From positions 23,029 to 87,028 of the forward strand of contig NZ_JACRSX010000014.1 of the NCBI RefSeq assembly GCF_014384985.1: a DNA stretch of 64,000 nt, read 5' to 3'. The first letter of the stretch is position 1, and every line of letters starts with the position of its first letter. The position numbers and the translations under genes are program-made. This DNA is from Jutongia huaianensis. Its GTDB lineage: Bacteria; Bacillota; Clostridia; Lachnospirales; Lachnospiraceae. Below the pieces are notes generated by a model. The model did no database searches. It was not told the DNA's origin and saw only the letters and a list, made by a program, of their open reading frames with translations. Of this stretch, positions 34,983-44,452 are shown piece after piece.

Positions 34983-36899
34983 ATGGGAAGCTTATTTACA
35001 AGTTTTAATTCCGGTGTATCAGGACTTCATGCAGCACAGTCCGGATTAAATACCACCTCCCACAACCTTGCAAATGTAAAGACGAAGGGATATACCAGAC
35101 AGCAGAATATTCAGGTGGATTCCTATTATCAGAATGTAAAGGTAGCGATAGACGGTTCGCTGATCCAGACAGGTATGGGTACGAAAGTGTCTGCAGTACG
35201 GCAGATCAGAGATATGTTTCTGGACAAGGAGTTTCGTCTGGAGACGGGACGCCAGGCATTTTATGAGAAATTGTCTGAGACTGCAGGGGAGATAGAGGAT
35301 ATCTTTGGCGAGACAGAAGGCATGGAGTTTCGTGACAATCTGCAGGCGTTGTGGAATGTCATGCAGGAGATGGCAAATAACCCGGAGGATATTACCAAAA
35401 GACAGCTTTTTATCTCTACGGCAGAATCCTTTCTGGAGACCTCCCAAAATGTATATAATCAGATCAATACTTATCAGGTCAGTCTGAATACGGAAATCAG
35501 TGATCAGGTAGATAAGATCAATGAAATAGGTGAGAAGATCGCATTTTACAATCAGCAGATCGTCAAGATTGAGGCAGCCGGTGTGGAGAATGCCAATGAT
35601 TACCGGGATGCAAGAAATCAGCTTCTGGATGAATTAAGCACTTATGTGAATTTCACCTTCCAGGAGGACGAAAAGGGTGGTATGCAGGTGTATATTGAGC
35701 AGGCCCTTTTTGTGGATGGCGGATTAAATTACCATTTGGGATGCGAGACTATGCCGGGGACAGGGTTTTACAAGGTCCGGTGGCTCGATAACGGTTATGG
35801 TGATGCTTTCGATACTTCGGAGGCATATTCCAACGAGAAGAAGACGGATGTGGGTTCTTTGCGGGGCGTTTTGACAGCGAGAGGGTTGAAGATCGCTGAT
35901 TATTCCGATATGCCGAAGCAGCCGGTGAAGGATGATTACATTGATGATGCCGGTGTATTTGATGAAACCGCCTACAAGGTGGCTATGAATGATTATAATG
36001 CGCAGGTAAAGCGTTACAATAATACGACAGGTAATTCGATCATTACCCAGATTCAGGCACAGTTTGACCAGCTGGTTCATAATGTGGTGAAGCAGATCAA
36101 TGATGCGTTTGCTCCGAATCTGGAGGTGTCCGGAGATAAGGTGGATCTGGATGGTGCAACCACCGGAACGACAGAAAAGGGAGATGCCTTTGATCTGACA
36201 AAGCTTACCGGTGGCACCTATAAGATCCTGGATGTACGAAACTGTCCGGTAGGTACCGATGACAATGCAACCATTGGTACCGAGGTATTTTCCAGAGGTC
36301 AGGTGGACCGTTATCAGAAGATCACTCTGGACAGCCAGATCTATACCACAGATGCCGAAGGCAATCAGATCGGTCTGGCACAGAAAACCGTCGATGCCGA
36401 TGGCAATGAGACATACACTCTTTACTTATATAACGAGGAAAATGAGAATGATATTGACTGGATGTACACCTTAAACAGTCTGGTGATCAATAAGGACCTG
36501 ATCGCAGATTATTCTCTGTTGGAAGTGAAGGCCAATCCGGAGCAGGGACTGGAAGGAGCATATGCCTTTGGCGGCAATTTGTTTCAGGATCTTTTGAATT
36601 CCTGGGATAAGGAACTGGGAGTGCTTGATCCGAATTCGCTGGCAGCATATGATTTCGATGATTATTATACCAATATGATCGGAGGTCTTGGTGTTCGTGG
36701 AAACGGCTGGAACAGTATGGTGGATTACCAGAAGTCACAGGTGGAAAGCATCGAGGATAAACGGCAGCAGGTCAACGGAGTATCATCCGATGAAGAACTG
36801 GTCAATATGATGCTGTATCAACATGCATATAACGCAGCATCCAGATATATCAATACCATTGATAGTATGCTGCAGTATCTGATTGAGAGACTGGGATAG
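34983..36899 (+). CDS. flgK: Flagellar hook-associated protein FlgK, first copy
   Basis: A 638-residue axial protein. The N-terminus is typical (FNSGVSGLHAAQSGLNTTSHNLANVKTKGYTRQ), and so is the C-terminus (VSSDEELVNMMLYQHAYNAASRYINTIDSMLQYLIERLG), forming the paired coiled coils of the D0/D1 core. The middle (about 240-560) is the variable outer domain. FlgK joins the hook to the filament together with FlgL. There is no signal peptide, as expected for type III export. A second FlgK follows after 10 bases. Confidence 0.93.
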   Translation: MGSLFTSFNSGVSGLHAAQSGLNTTSHNLANVKTKGYTRQQNIQVDSYYQNVKVAIDGSLIQTGMGTKVSAVRQIRDMFLDKEFRLETGRQAFYEKLSETAGEIEDIFGETEGMEFRDNLQALWNVMQEMANNPEDITKRQLFISTAESFLETSQNVYNQINTYQVSLNTEISDQVDKINEIGEKIAFYNQQIVKIEAAGVENANDYRDARNQLLDELSTYVNFTFQEDEKGGMQVYIEQALFVDGGLNYHLGCETMPGTGFYKVRWLDNGYGDAFDTSEAYSNEKKTDVGSLRGVLTARGLKIADYSDMPKQPVKDDYIDDAGVFDETAYKVAMNDYNAQVKRYNNTTGNSIITQIQAQFDQLVHNVVKQINDAFAPNLEVSGDKVDLDGATTGTTEKGDAFDLTKLTGGTYKILDVRNCPVGTDDNATIGTEVFSRGQVDRYQKITLDSQIYTTDAEGNQIGLAQKTVDADGNETYTLYLYNEENENDIDWMYTLNSLVINKDLIADYSLLEVKANPEQGLEGAYAFGGNLFQDLLNSWDKELGVLDPNSLAAYDFDDYYTNMIGGLGVRGNGWNSMVDYQKSQVESIEDKRQQVNGVSSDEELVNMMLYQHAYNAASRYINTIDSMLQYLIERLG

Positions 36900-36909
36900 G
36901 AGGAAGCAT

Positions 36910-38856
36910 ATGCCATCTACATTTTTTGGACTGAATATTGCTACATCAGGCATGAATACATATAATGCCGGGTTAAATACCACGGCACACAATATTTCAA
37001 ACCGTAACACCAAGGGATATACCAGACAGACAGTGGAGCAGCAGGCAAAGAATCCATTAAGCCTCGGAACCTCTTACGGCATGCTGGGAACCGGTGTTAC
37101 TGCAACAGATATTGTGAGCAGCAGAGATGTTTATTATGATTATAAGTATCGCAAAAGCAATTCTGTTTACAGCAAATATGATACATTAAATCATTATCTG
37201 GAAAATATACAGAATTATCTTTACTCTAAGGACTCTGAGTCCGGTGGCATTACCAATGCATTGGATGAGTTCTTTAAGACAATTTCGCAACAGACGACGG
37301 ACGCTTCAGATACGACCATGCGCCGTCAGGTATCCGGAGCGGCAGATACCTTGATGAGCTTTGTGCGGGAGACGGCCAACAATCTCCAGACAGCACAGAA
37401 GGAGATCAATACACAGATTAAAAGTAATATTGACAAGATTAATACCTATGCTAAGCAGATTGCAGCGTTGAACAAGCAGATCAATACGCTGGAGGTCAAC
37501 GGCGGCACAGCAAATGATCTTCGCGACCAGAGAGCAAAGGCGGTGGATGAGCTTTCCGCATTGGTGGATGTGGAAGTGGTTACGGATTCTCCAAAGGATG
37601 GCAATGGCGTAGAGGAGTTCCTGGTATTTATCGGAGACGGTGTTCTGGTGGATACCTATATGACCAATCAGTTAAAGATCGAGGCGAGTACCACAAAAGC
37701 AAATCAGACTGACAATGAGGGACTTTACAATATTAAATGGAGCAATGGCCAGGACTTTAATATCCGCAGCGGTATTCTGGGAGGCGAGCTTCAGGCATTG
37801 CTTGAACTGCGGGATGGTAATAATGCAGAGAATTTTGCAGCGACACTGACCGGATATGATGCAGGAGGAAATGGAACGGCAGGAACCATCAAGCTGAAGG
37901 CGTCTCAGGGAGATTCCACCTGCAGCGCAAATGCATGGGATCTGTCCAAGTTAAATATTCCGGAGAGTGATGGAAAGCTTCGCATCTATAATTACGAGTT
38001 TCGGTATGATTCCTTCGAGGTGTCAGTATGTGCCGATGGAAGCTATGAATATACGTTTACTTTAAAGGATTCCATCAAGAATGGAGAGCAGAAGCATCTC
38101 GATGTAGCAATGGCAAAGGGAGAGACAACCTCTACTGTAGGGGACAGTGTGGATTTCCGCGGAATTCCATATTATATGTCTCAGTTAAATGAGTTTGTCC
38201 GTACATTTTCCGCAAACTTCAATCAGGTTCAGAATGCCGGTTATGATCTCTATCAGGAGAAGGGCTGCGATCTCTTCGTTGCGGCACCGCTGGCAAATGG
38301 CGGACAGTTTGATATGACAGAGTTTTTATATAATAAGACGGATGGATGCTATTATCTTAACGGTGTGGCACAGAAGGGGCTGAGTGGCGCCGATGTGGTT
38401 TATACTTTCTCTTCCAAGGCAGAGAAAGGCAAATCCTTATCTTATTACAATATGACAGCATTAAGTGTCCAGGTGTCAGATGAGATATTAAATGATGGCA
38501 AAAAGCTGGCGTTTTCTACAGAGGCCAATGCCGGTGTAGCTTCCCGTGGGAATCTTACCAAGATGTCTGCCTTACGTGAGGACAACAGTATGTTTAAACA
38601 GGGAATCCCGTCCAATTTCCTGGCAGTTATGACAGCTACTGTGGGTGTGGATGGAGCTAAGATCGATGATTGTGCTGCCAATTCCAAGAATATTCTGGAT
38701 GCTGTTGAGAACCGCCGGCTTTCTAAGTCCGGTGTGGATGAGGATGAAGAAGGAAAGAACATGATCGAATATCAGAACTTACTCAAATACCAGTATCAGG
38801 TGATATCGATCATGAATGAAGTCTTAGACAAACTGATCAACGGCACCGGTGTATAA
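36910..38856 (+). CDS. flgK: Flagellar hook-associated protein FlgK, second copy
   Basis: A 648-residue paralogue. ATG 36910 follows ATAGGAGGAAG; the frame continues to 36883 but overlaps the first flgK. N-terminus FFGLNIATSGMNTYNAGLNTTAHNISNRNTKGYTRQ and C-terminus MIEYQNLLKYQYQVISIMNEVLDKLINGTGV are FlgK-like. The two copies agree in the N-terminal core but differ across the middle. Before the C-terminal helix this one has an extra acidic turn (VDEDEEGKN). One copy may form a separate junction ring or replace the other under some condition. Confidence 0.88.
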   Translation: MPSTFFGLNIATSGMNTYNAGLNTTAHNISNRNTKGYTRQTVEQQAKNPLSLGTSYGMLGTGVTATDIVSSRDVYYDYKYRKSNSVYSKYDTLNHYLENIQNYLYSKDSESGGITNALDEFFKTISQQTTDASDTTMRRQVSGAADTLMSFVRETANNLQTAQKEINTQIKSNIDKINTYAKQIAALNKQINTLEVNGGTANDLRDQRAKAVDELSALVDVEVVTDSPKDGNGVEEFLVFIGDGVLVDTYMTNQLKIEASTTKANQTDNEGLYNIKWSNGQDFNIRSGILGGELQALLELRDGNNAENFAATLTGYDAGGNGTAGTIKLKASQGDSTCSANAWDLSKLNIPESDGKLRIYNYEFRYDSFEVSVCADGSYEYTFTLKDSIKNGEQKHLDVAMAKGETTSTVGDSVDFRGIPYYMSQLNEFVRTFSANFNQVQNAGYDLYQEKGCDLFVAAPLANGGQFDMTEFLYNKTDGCYYLNGVAQKGLSGADVVYTFSSKAEKGKSLSYYNMTALSVQVSDEILNDGKKLAFSTEANAGVASRGNLTKMSALREDNSMFKQGIPSNFLAVMTATVGVDGAKIDDCAANSKNILDAVENRRLSKSGVDEDEEGKNMIEYQNLLKYQYQVISIMNEVLDKLINGTGV

Positions 38857-38879
38857 GACCAGAAAGAGAGTGTGAAATC

Positions 38880-40412
38880 ATGAGAGTAACCAATTCGATG
38901 ATATCCAATAGTGCGCAGTCACATATTGGTAATGCAAAAAGCAGTCTGCTCAAATATGAGGAGCAGTTTACATCAGAGAAGAAGATTCAGAGACCTTCCG
39001 ATGATCCCACTGTGGCAGTACGCGCGCTGAAATATCGCAGCACGGTATCACAGATTACACAGTATGTGGAAAAGAACGTCAAGGATGCCATGTCATGGAT
39101 GGACACCACGGAGTCTGCATTAAAAAATATCAACTCTGTGCTGGTGGATATGAAGGGGTATCTGAACCAGGGAGCTAATGATTATCTGGCACAGGATGAG
39201 AGAAATTCTGTCTTGTCTGTATTAAAGCAGTATGTATCTTCTATTTTTGAGGATGAGGCAAACTCTGATTATTCCGGCAGATATGTTTTTACCGGTTATC
39301 GGACAGATACTTCTCTGCTGTTCAGTGAAGCTACCAAAAATCTCACTTATGACATTAAGGAAAATTTTAAATATACAGATATCGGTACGGTAAATGTGGT
39401 AACAGGAAATGTTACCTATCAGGACGGTAATAGTGCGCAGGATTATGCGGATCAGATGACGAAGATTCAGAAGCAGTCCTTCTATAAGATTCCGTTAGCA
39501 TACAAGAACTGCTCTAAAGCATCCTATGGCTCCGTTAAAGGTGGTAACGATACACAGGAAAATTATGTTACGCTTACCAGCTCCTATAAGGATGCAGCCG
39601 GACAGAATGTAACCAAAACCTACAATACCATCACAAGAGCTTCCAGTGATGCGGATGCTTATGATGTAGGGGACGATGAGGTAATTTATCTCTATGATAC
39701 CGGTGAAGTGCTCGTGGGTAAGAATGTCTATGGAGAGCTTCAGGAAAATCAGGCAGAGTTTCAGGTGAACTATTGTAAGTCTGAGTTTGATAAGAGCGAT
39801 ATCCGTCCGGAGATGTACTTTGAGTGTCAGAGCTACAATCAGGTATCCAAGAAGGAGATTACCTATTCTGATCCGGCAGAACAGACCATCAAGTATGAGG
39901 TAAACTTCAGTCAGAATATGACCGTCAATACACAGGGGATGGATGCCATTGACACAGATATTTATCGTACAATTGATTATCTTGCAAATGTCATCAACGA
40001 TGTGGATGATGTGGAAAAGCGTATCTCCGATGCAGATAAAATGATCGCAAACTGCAAGGATCCGGCAGAAAAGAAGAATCTGGAGGCATATAAAGAATCT
40101 CTGGAAACAGAAAAGTCTCTTCGTGTGACGGTTATGACAGAGGCCTTTGGTAAAGGACTTAGTATGGTGGATAAGGCACAGGAAAAGTTAAATGTAGCAG
40201 TGGCAGATCTTGGTACGAGATATTCCCGCGTCAAACTGACTTACGATAAGCTGTCAGATCAGAAGGTGGACGTGGAGGAACAGTTGTCTAATAACGAAGA
40301 TGTAAATATTTCCGATGCCTATATCAATATGACACAGGCTGATAACCTGTATCAGTATGCATTAACGGCGACATCCAAGATACTGGGCAATACATTGCTG
40401 GATTATATTTAA
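38880..40412 (+). CDS. flgL: Flagellar hook-associated protein FlgL
   Basis: A 510-residue axial protein, longer than the roughly 300 residues usual for FlgL because of a large central insertion (about 130-350). The N-terminal core reads MRVTNSMISN, then SEKKIQRPSDDPTVAVRALKYRS, and the C-terminal core has LGTRYSRVKLTYDKLSDQKVDVEEQLSNNEDVNISDAYINMTQADNLYQYALTATSKI with flagellin-like pattern. It caps the hook-filament junction above FlgK. ATG 38880 has AGAAAGAG upstream, and the gene is 23 bases behind flgK. Confidence 0.92.
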   Translation: MRVTNSMISNSAQSHIGNAKSSLLKYEEQFTSEKKIQRPSDDPTVAVRALKYRSTVSQITQYVEKNVKDAMSWMDTTESALKNINSVLVDMKGYLNQGANDYLAQDERNSVLSVLKQYVSSIFEDEANSDYSGRYVFTGYRTDTSLLFSEATKNLTYDIKENFKYTDIGTVNVVTGNVTYQDGNSAQDYADQMTKIQKQSFYKIPLAYKNCSKASYGSVKGGNDTQENYVTLTSSYKDAAGQNVTKTYNTITRASSDADAYDVGDDEVIYLYDTGEVLVGKNVYGELQENQAEFQVNYCKSEFDKSDIRPEMYFECQSYNQVSKKEITYSDPAEQTIKYEVNFSQNMTVNTQGMDAIDTDIYRTIDYLANVINDVDDVEKRISDADKMIANCKDPAEKKNLEAYKESLETEKSLRVTVMTEAFGKGLSMVDKAQEKLNVAVADLGTRYSRVKLTYDKLSDQKVDVEEQLSNNEDVNISDAYINMTQADNLYQYALTATSKILGNTLLDYI

Positions 40413-40460
40413 TGTGATAAAGGTATTTGCAATTATTTTGCTTAGAAATGAGGGAAAGCT

Positions 40461-40907
40461 ATGAAGATTAAGACAAGATACTTTGGGGAGATTGACCTGG
40501 ACGACAGCAAGATCGTTCATTTTGAAAACGGTCTGTTTGGTTTTGAGGAATATAAAGATTATACGATCCTGTATGATTCCGAAGGAGAGGAAGAGCCGTT
40601 TTTCTCCTGGCTGCAGTGTACCACAGAGCAGAGTCTGGCATTTCCAGTGGTAAATCCGCAGAAGGTGCGGGAGGACTATGATCCTGTAGTTGAGGATGAG
40701 CTGCTGCGAAGCCTGGGTGAGTTTGGCGAGGATGATCTGGTGGTTCTTGTGCTGGCTACGATCCCGAAGGAAGTAGAGAAAACTTCGGTGAATCTGAAAG
40801 CACCGCTGATCATCAATGCAGGCACCCGGAAGGGAGTGCAGCTTGTGGCAGATAATCAGGATTATGAGATCAAACACTTCATCATGAAAACGGATAAGGA
40901 GGTGTAA
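40461..40907 (+). CDS. fliW: Flagellar assembly factor FliW
   Basis: A 148-residue protein with the family start [34 protein letters not shown] and the [14 protein letters not shown] segment ([16 protein letters not shown]). In Bacillus, FliW binds free flagellin or CsrA; when flagellin is exported, FliW sequesters CsrA and relieves repression of flagellin translation. csrA begins two bases downstream, and the flagellin leader 4 kb away carries matching hairpins, so the whole circuit is present here. Confidence 0.95.
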   Translation: MKIKTRYFGEIDLDDSKIVHFENGLFGFEEYKDYTILYDSEGEEEPFFSWLQCTTEQSLAFPVVNPQKVREDYDPVVEDELLRSLGEFGEDDLVVLVLATIPKEVEKTSVNLKAPLIINAGTRKGVQLVADNQDYEIKHFIMKTDKEV

Positions 40908-40909
40908 AT

Positions 40910-41146
40910 ATGCTGGCATTAGCGAGAAAAGTCAACGAGTCCATTATGCTGGGCAATGACATTGAGATCACCCTGCTGGAGATTAAGGGAGATCAGGTAA
41001 AGATCGGCATCAGTGCACCAAAATCTGTTCCGATTTACCGCAAGGAGATATATCTGCAGATCCAGGAGGAGAATAAACAGGCTGCCGGACAGGAGATCGA
41101 TGTGGAGGCATTGAAAAATGCATTTGGTGGAAAGGGTAAGAAGTAA
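40910..41146 (+). CDS. csrA: Translational regulator CsrA
   Basis: A 78-residue RNA-binding protein. The N-terminal strand reads [25 protein letters not shown], where the usual MLVLSRK is slightly changed; the RNA-contacting arginine and the [17 protein letters not shown] segment near residue 40 are kept. CsrA dimers bind GGA in hairpin loops and block ribosome access. Its stop is followed by a bulged hairpin and the next sigma-D promoter. Confidence 0.95.
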   Translation: MLALARKVNESIMLGNDIEITLLEIKGDQVKIGISAPKSVPIYRKEIYLQIQEENKQAAGQEIDVEALKNAFGGKGKK

Positions 41147-41152
41147 AGTTTT

Positions 41153-41185
41153 CGGAGAGGAGATATAATATTTTCCCTCCGTTTT
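41153..41185 (+). terminator. Probable terminator after csrA
   Basis: CGGAG-A-GG (41153-41160) can pair with CCCTCCG (41175-41181) with one bulged A, followed by TTTT. It overlaps the spacer of the flaG promoter. Confidence 0.5.
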
Positions 41186-41193
41186 GCCGATAT
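41166..41193 (+). promoter_or_regulatory. Sigma-D promoter of flaG-fliD
   Basis: A perfect GCCGATAT -10 box at 41186-41193. The best -35 is TAAT at 41166-41169 with a 16-base spacer. It lies about 55 bases before flaG. Confidence 0.72.
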
Positions 41194-41249
41194 AACACTT
41201 AGAAGAAAACAATAACAAGGAGATTCAGAAGCACACGGAGGTGTTAAGG

Positions 41250-41678
41250 ATGAAAATTGAAGCAATAGCAGGTGTCACGTCTAACACGGAGGGAGACTTT
41301 GACACAGCGAAACAGGTAGATACAACAGGGAAGAACAGCAGTTATTCGCCGATCTCAGCACCAATCGTTACAAAGGTGCAGAACGGCGACAGTGGCAGCA
41401 TGGCCGACCAAAATCAGAATAACGGAGCCGATGGGCAGAATCCGGGAGCGAAGGACCCGACGAAAAAGACCATCGATGCGATGATGTCCGAGGCAAATCA
41501 GAAGCTCAGCAAAACACGTTGTGAGTATTCTTATGATGAACCCACCAGACGCGTATCCATTAAGGTATATGATAAGGATACAGATAAACTGATCCGTGAG
41601 GTGCCACCGGAGAAGTCTCTGGAAGCACTGCAGAAGATATGGGAGCTGGCTGGGATCATTGTGGATGAGAAACGGTAA
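41250..41678 (+). CDS. flaG: FlaG family flagellar protein
   Basis: A 142-residue protein starting at ATG 41250, with GGAGGTGTTAAGGA upstream. The first 75 residues are low-complexity (Asp, Asn, Gly, Ser, Gln). The C-terminal 60 form the FlaG domain, ending CEYSYDEPTRRVSIKVYDKDTDKLIREVPPEKSLEALQKIWELAGIIVDEKR in pieces of the family pattern. FlaG is thought to limit filament length. It is 21 bases before fliD, the usual order. Confidence 0.88.
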   Translation: MKIEAIAGVTSNTEGDFDTAKQVDTTGKNSSYSPISAPIVTKVQNGDSGSMADQNQNNGADGQNPGAKDPTKKTIDAMMSEANQKLSKTRCEYSYDEPTRRVSIKVYDKDTDKLIREVPPEKSLEALQKIWELAGIIVDEKR

Positions 41679-41699
41679 TTATAGAAAGGTAGGATTCGT

Positions 41700-43811
41700 A
41701 TGGCAATCAGAATGACAGGTCTTACTTCGGGCCTTGATACAGAGTCTATCGTAGCAGCTCTGATGGAAGCCCAGAAGAGTAAAAAGACAAAGGTAGAAAA
41801 CAAGAAGACAAAGCTGGAGTGGACACAGACCATCTGGTCCGGTCTGAACAAAAAACTCTATAGTTTTTATACGGATTATGCAGGTAAGATGCGTTTTCAG
41901 TCCAGTTATCTTACCAAGAAAGCGGCATCTTCTGATTCGTCTGTGCTTACGGCAACAGCAAAGTCTACAGCAGCTAACGGTTCATACAGCATTAAAGTAA
42001 GCCAGCTGGCAGCAGCACAGTATGTTACCAGTGCAAAACTTGGTACATATAAAACCAAGGATGAAGGTGGCAATGATGTTGATACCGCAGTTACATCCAA
42101 AACAAAGCTGGCAGATTTGGGATTTGACACTTCCGGCAGTTCAGTGATCGAGATCAAATCAGGAGATAAAAAGATCAATCTCTATGTGGATCAGGATACT
42201 ACAGTGGCAGATTTTGTACAGAAGTTAAAGGATGCCGGGTTAAATGCGTCCTTTGATGAGAAGCAGTCCCGTTTCTTTATCAGTGCCAAGGACAGTGGTG
42301 CAGACAGTAAGTTTACGATCAGCCATACTGCCTTGTCAGCGGATCAGACGGCAGCAAAGGATGCACTGCTTCAGACAATGGATTACAGCACTCTTTCCTC
42401 TTCTGATCAGGGTACCGTCAAGCAGGTGCTTAGTGATCTGCAGAATGCCCAGACCACAGAAGCTAAGACTGCTGCATACAAGAGTTTACAGGATATTGCA
42501 GATGCTGCAGCAAAGACAAAGGTAACCGATTATTATACAAAGCAGTTGACTGAGAAATATACAAACGAGTATATTACAACAGAAACAGTGACAGATGATG
42601 AGGGCAATGAAACAACCGTTGAAAAGCTGACGGATGCAGGTCGTCAGGCTCTTAAGGATGCGAATCTGGATAACGATATATATGTAGATGATGATCGCTT
42701 AGCTGTGGTTAAGAATAAATTGATCGCTCAGAATGTAAAAAAGGATCTGGCTACAGATGGTTACAAAAAGAGCATTGAGGATGCAGTAACATATGGATCG
42801 GTAGATGCAGGGGTTGCTGAAAAGGCAACCAGAGATGCCGATATTATTGTAGCGGTAGACAATTATGCAGATCAGATCAGCAGCGGAACCGGTGTTGCGG
42901 CATCTTCCGGTCTGACAAAGCTTGGCTTGGATAATATTGATGGCTCGGCAGTAAAGGAGAATGCTTCCGGAACCGGAATGGCTGTGATTGCTGCGGCGGA
43001 TTCCGTTGTACAGGTGAATGGTGCTACGCTTACCAGCAGCAATACTACTTTGAATGTAAACGGTCTGACTTTGGATCTGGTGTCAGCATCAGATAAAGAA
43101 GTAAAAGTCACGGTTTCCAATGATAGCAGTGCGGTTTATGATTCTATCAAGGATTTTGTAGAGCAGTATAACAGTATATTGTCAGAGATGAATAAGTATT
43201 ATTATGCTTCTTCTGCCAGAGGATATGATCCTTTGACGGATGATCAGAAGAAGGAAATGTCTGATGATGAGGTGGAGAAGTGGGAGACTAAGATTAAGGA
43301 TTCTCTGCTTCGCCGTGATAATACCCTGGAAGGTATTATGCAGACCATGCGTACTACCATGACGGGTACAACAGTCACTGCCTCTAATGGTAAGACATAT
43401 TCTCTGGCCAATCTGGGTATCACCACAGGTAAGGACTATAAAGAATATGGTCTCCTTCACATCAAGGGAGACGAGGATGATGAGGATTATGCGGATTCTA
43501 CCAATACATTGGAGAATCTGATCAATGAGGATCCGGATGTGGTACAGGAGGTAATGTCCAAGATTGTTACGGATCTGTATAGCAATTTGAATAAAAAGAT
43601 GGCTGCAACGACTATGAGCAGTGCTTTGACATTCTATAATGACAAAGAGATGACGAAGCAGGTAACCCAGTATGAGAAGGATATTAAGGAGTGGAAAACA
43701 AAACTGGCTGATATGGAGGATCGTTACTATAAGCAGTTTACAGCAATGGAGAAAGCATTGGCTAGTTTACAGTCACAGCAAAGTTCTCTGGCCAGTTATT
43801 TAGGTTCCTGA
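41700..43811 (+). CDS. fliD: Flagellar filament capping protein FliD
   Basis: A 703-residue protein that forms the cap guiding flagellin folding at the filament tip. The N-terminus is typical (MAIRMTGLTSGLDTESIVAALMEAQKSKKTKVENKKTKLEW), with a FliD_C domain whose end reads YNDKEMTKQVTQYEKDIKEWKTKLADMEDRYYKQFTAMEKALASLQSQQSSLASYL in family pattern. The middle is an Ala/Asp/Thr-rich variable region. It lies in one unit with flaG, followed by fliS, whose product is the flagellin chaperone. Confidence 0.94.
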   Translation: MAIRMTGLTSGLDTESIVAALMEAQKSKKTKVENKKTKLEWTQTIWSGLNKKLYSFYTDYAGKMRFQSSYLTKKAASSDSSVLTATAKSTAANGSYSIKVSQLAAAQYVTSAKLGTYKTKDEGGNDVDTAVTSKTKLADLGFDTSGSSVIEIKSGDKKINLYVDQDTTVADFVQKLKDAGLNASFDEKQSRFFISAKDSGADSKFTISHTALSADQTAAKDALLQTMDYSTLSSSDQGTVKQVLSDLQNAQTTEAKTAAYKSLQDIADAAAKTKVTDYYTKQLTEKYTNEYITTETVTDDEGNETTVEKLTDAGRQALKDANLDNDIYVDDDRLAVVKNKLIAQNVKKDLATDGYKKSIEDAVTYGSVDAGVAEKATRDADIIVAVDNYADQISSGTGVAASSGLTKLGLDNIDGSAVKENASGTGMAVIAAADSVVQVNGATLTSSNTTLNVNGLTLDLVSASDKEVKVTVSNDSSAVYDSIKDFVEQYNSILSEMNKYYYASSARGYDPLTDDQKKEMSDDEVEKWETKIKDSLLRRDNTLEGIMQTMRTTMTGTTVTASNGKTYSLANLGITTGKDYKEYGLLHIKGDEDDEDYADSTNTLENLINEDPDVVQEVMSKIVTDLYSNLNKKMAATTMSSALTFYNDKEMTKQVTQYEKDIKEWKTKLADMEDRYYKQFTAMEKALASLQSQQSSLASYLGS

Positions 43812-43861
43812 TGAATTTGATTGTTGGCATGACATACAATAGAGAACGATACTAAATGGAC

Positions 43862-43890
43862 TTGGTAAGAGTATATAAGGAGTATAAAAT
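43862..43890 (+). promoter_or_regulatory. Sigma-A promoter of fliS
   Basis: TTGGTA at 43862-43867 and TAAAAT at 43885-43890 with a 17-base spacer, 69 bases before fliS. Confidence 0.5.
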
Positions 43891-43894
43891 AGTG

Positions 43895-43936
43895 AAAATG
43901 CGACAGGGCAGATGATCTTGTTTTTATCCGCATTTT
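43895..43936 (+). other. Stem-loop in the fliS leader
   Basis: AAAATGCG (43895-43902) pairs perfectly with CGCATTTT (43929-43936) around a 26-base loop. It could be the fliD terminator or a leader structure for fliS. Confidence 0.4.
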
Positions 43937-43958
43937 GACTGGAAAATGGAGTGGAGTT

Positions 43959-44339
43959 ATGGCAGGTTACAACAAAGCAGCACAATTATATCAGAAAAAT
44001 TCAATTGAGACGGCATCTCCGGCAAGGCTGACACTGATGCTTTATGATGGAGCGATTAAGTTTTCTCACATTGCTATTGAAGCAATTGAAGAAGGAAATA
44101 TAGAGAAGGCTCATAAAAATATTGTCAAAGTACAGAACATCATTGTGGAGTTTCGTTCTACTCTTGATATGAAATATCCGGTTGCAAAGGACTTCGATAA
44201 TGTCTATGATTATATTTACCGCCGTCTGGTGGAGGCAAATATGAAGAAAGACAAAGAGATTATGGAGGAGGCTCTGGAGCATATTAAGACCATGCGCGAT
44301 ACCTGGAAGGAAGTTATGGAATTGAATCATATGTCATAG
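43959..44339 (+). CDS. fliS: Flagellin export chaperone FliS
   Basis: A 126-residue helical protein. ATG 43959 follows GGAGTGGAG; the TTG at 43935 is less likely. The N-terminus has the family pattern YNKAAQLYQKNSIETASPARLTLMLYDGAIKFSHIAIEAIE, and the C-terminus ends in helices with TWKEVME. FliS binds the disordered C-terminus of flagellin and prevents early polymerisation. Unlike its neighbours it appears to have a sigma-A promoter. A 20-base-pair terminator follows. Confidence 0.93.
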   Translation: MAGYNKAAQLYQKNSIETASPARLTLMLYDGAIKFSHIAIEAIEEGNIEKAHKNIVKVQNIIVEFRSTLDMKYPVAKDFDNVYDYIYRRLVEANMKKDKEIMEEALEHIKTMRDTWKEVMELNHMS

Positions 44340-44355
44340 TATGAATTAAATGATA

Positions 44356-44399
44356 TGTTATAAAAACTGTCGGGATTTCTCCCGACAGTTTTTATAACA
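44356..44399. terminator. Very strong rho-independent terminator after fliS
   Basis: A perfect 20-base-pair stem (44356-44375 with 44380-44399), TTTC loop, and A and T runs in the arms. It isolates the flagellin region from fliS. Confidence 0.93.
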
Positions 44400-44452
44400 T
44401 AAATATTGGAATAAGGCTTGTTACAAAGACGTCAGGATAAGAAAGGATGGAT

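Noticed and set aside
43838..43860. Sigma-D promoter before fliS (AACGATAC)
   Set aside because: No TAAA-like -35 box at the right distance and only a partial -10 match; a sigma-A promoter just downstream is better.
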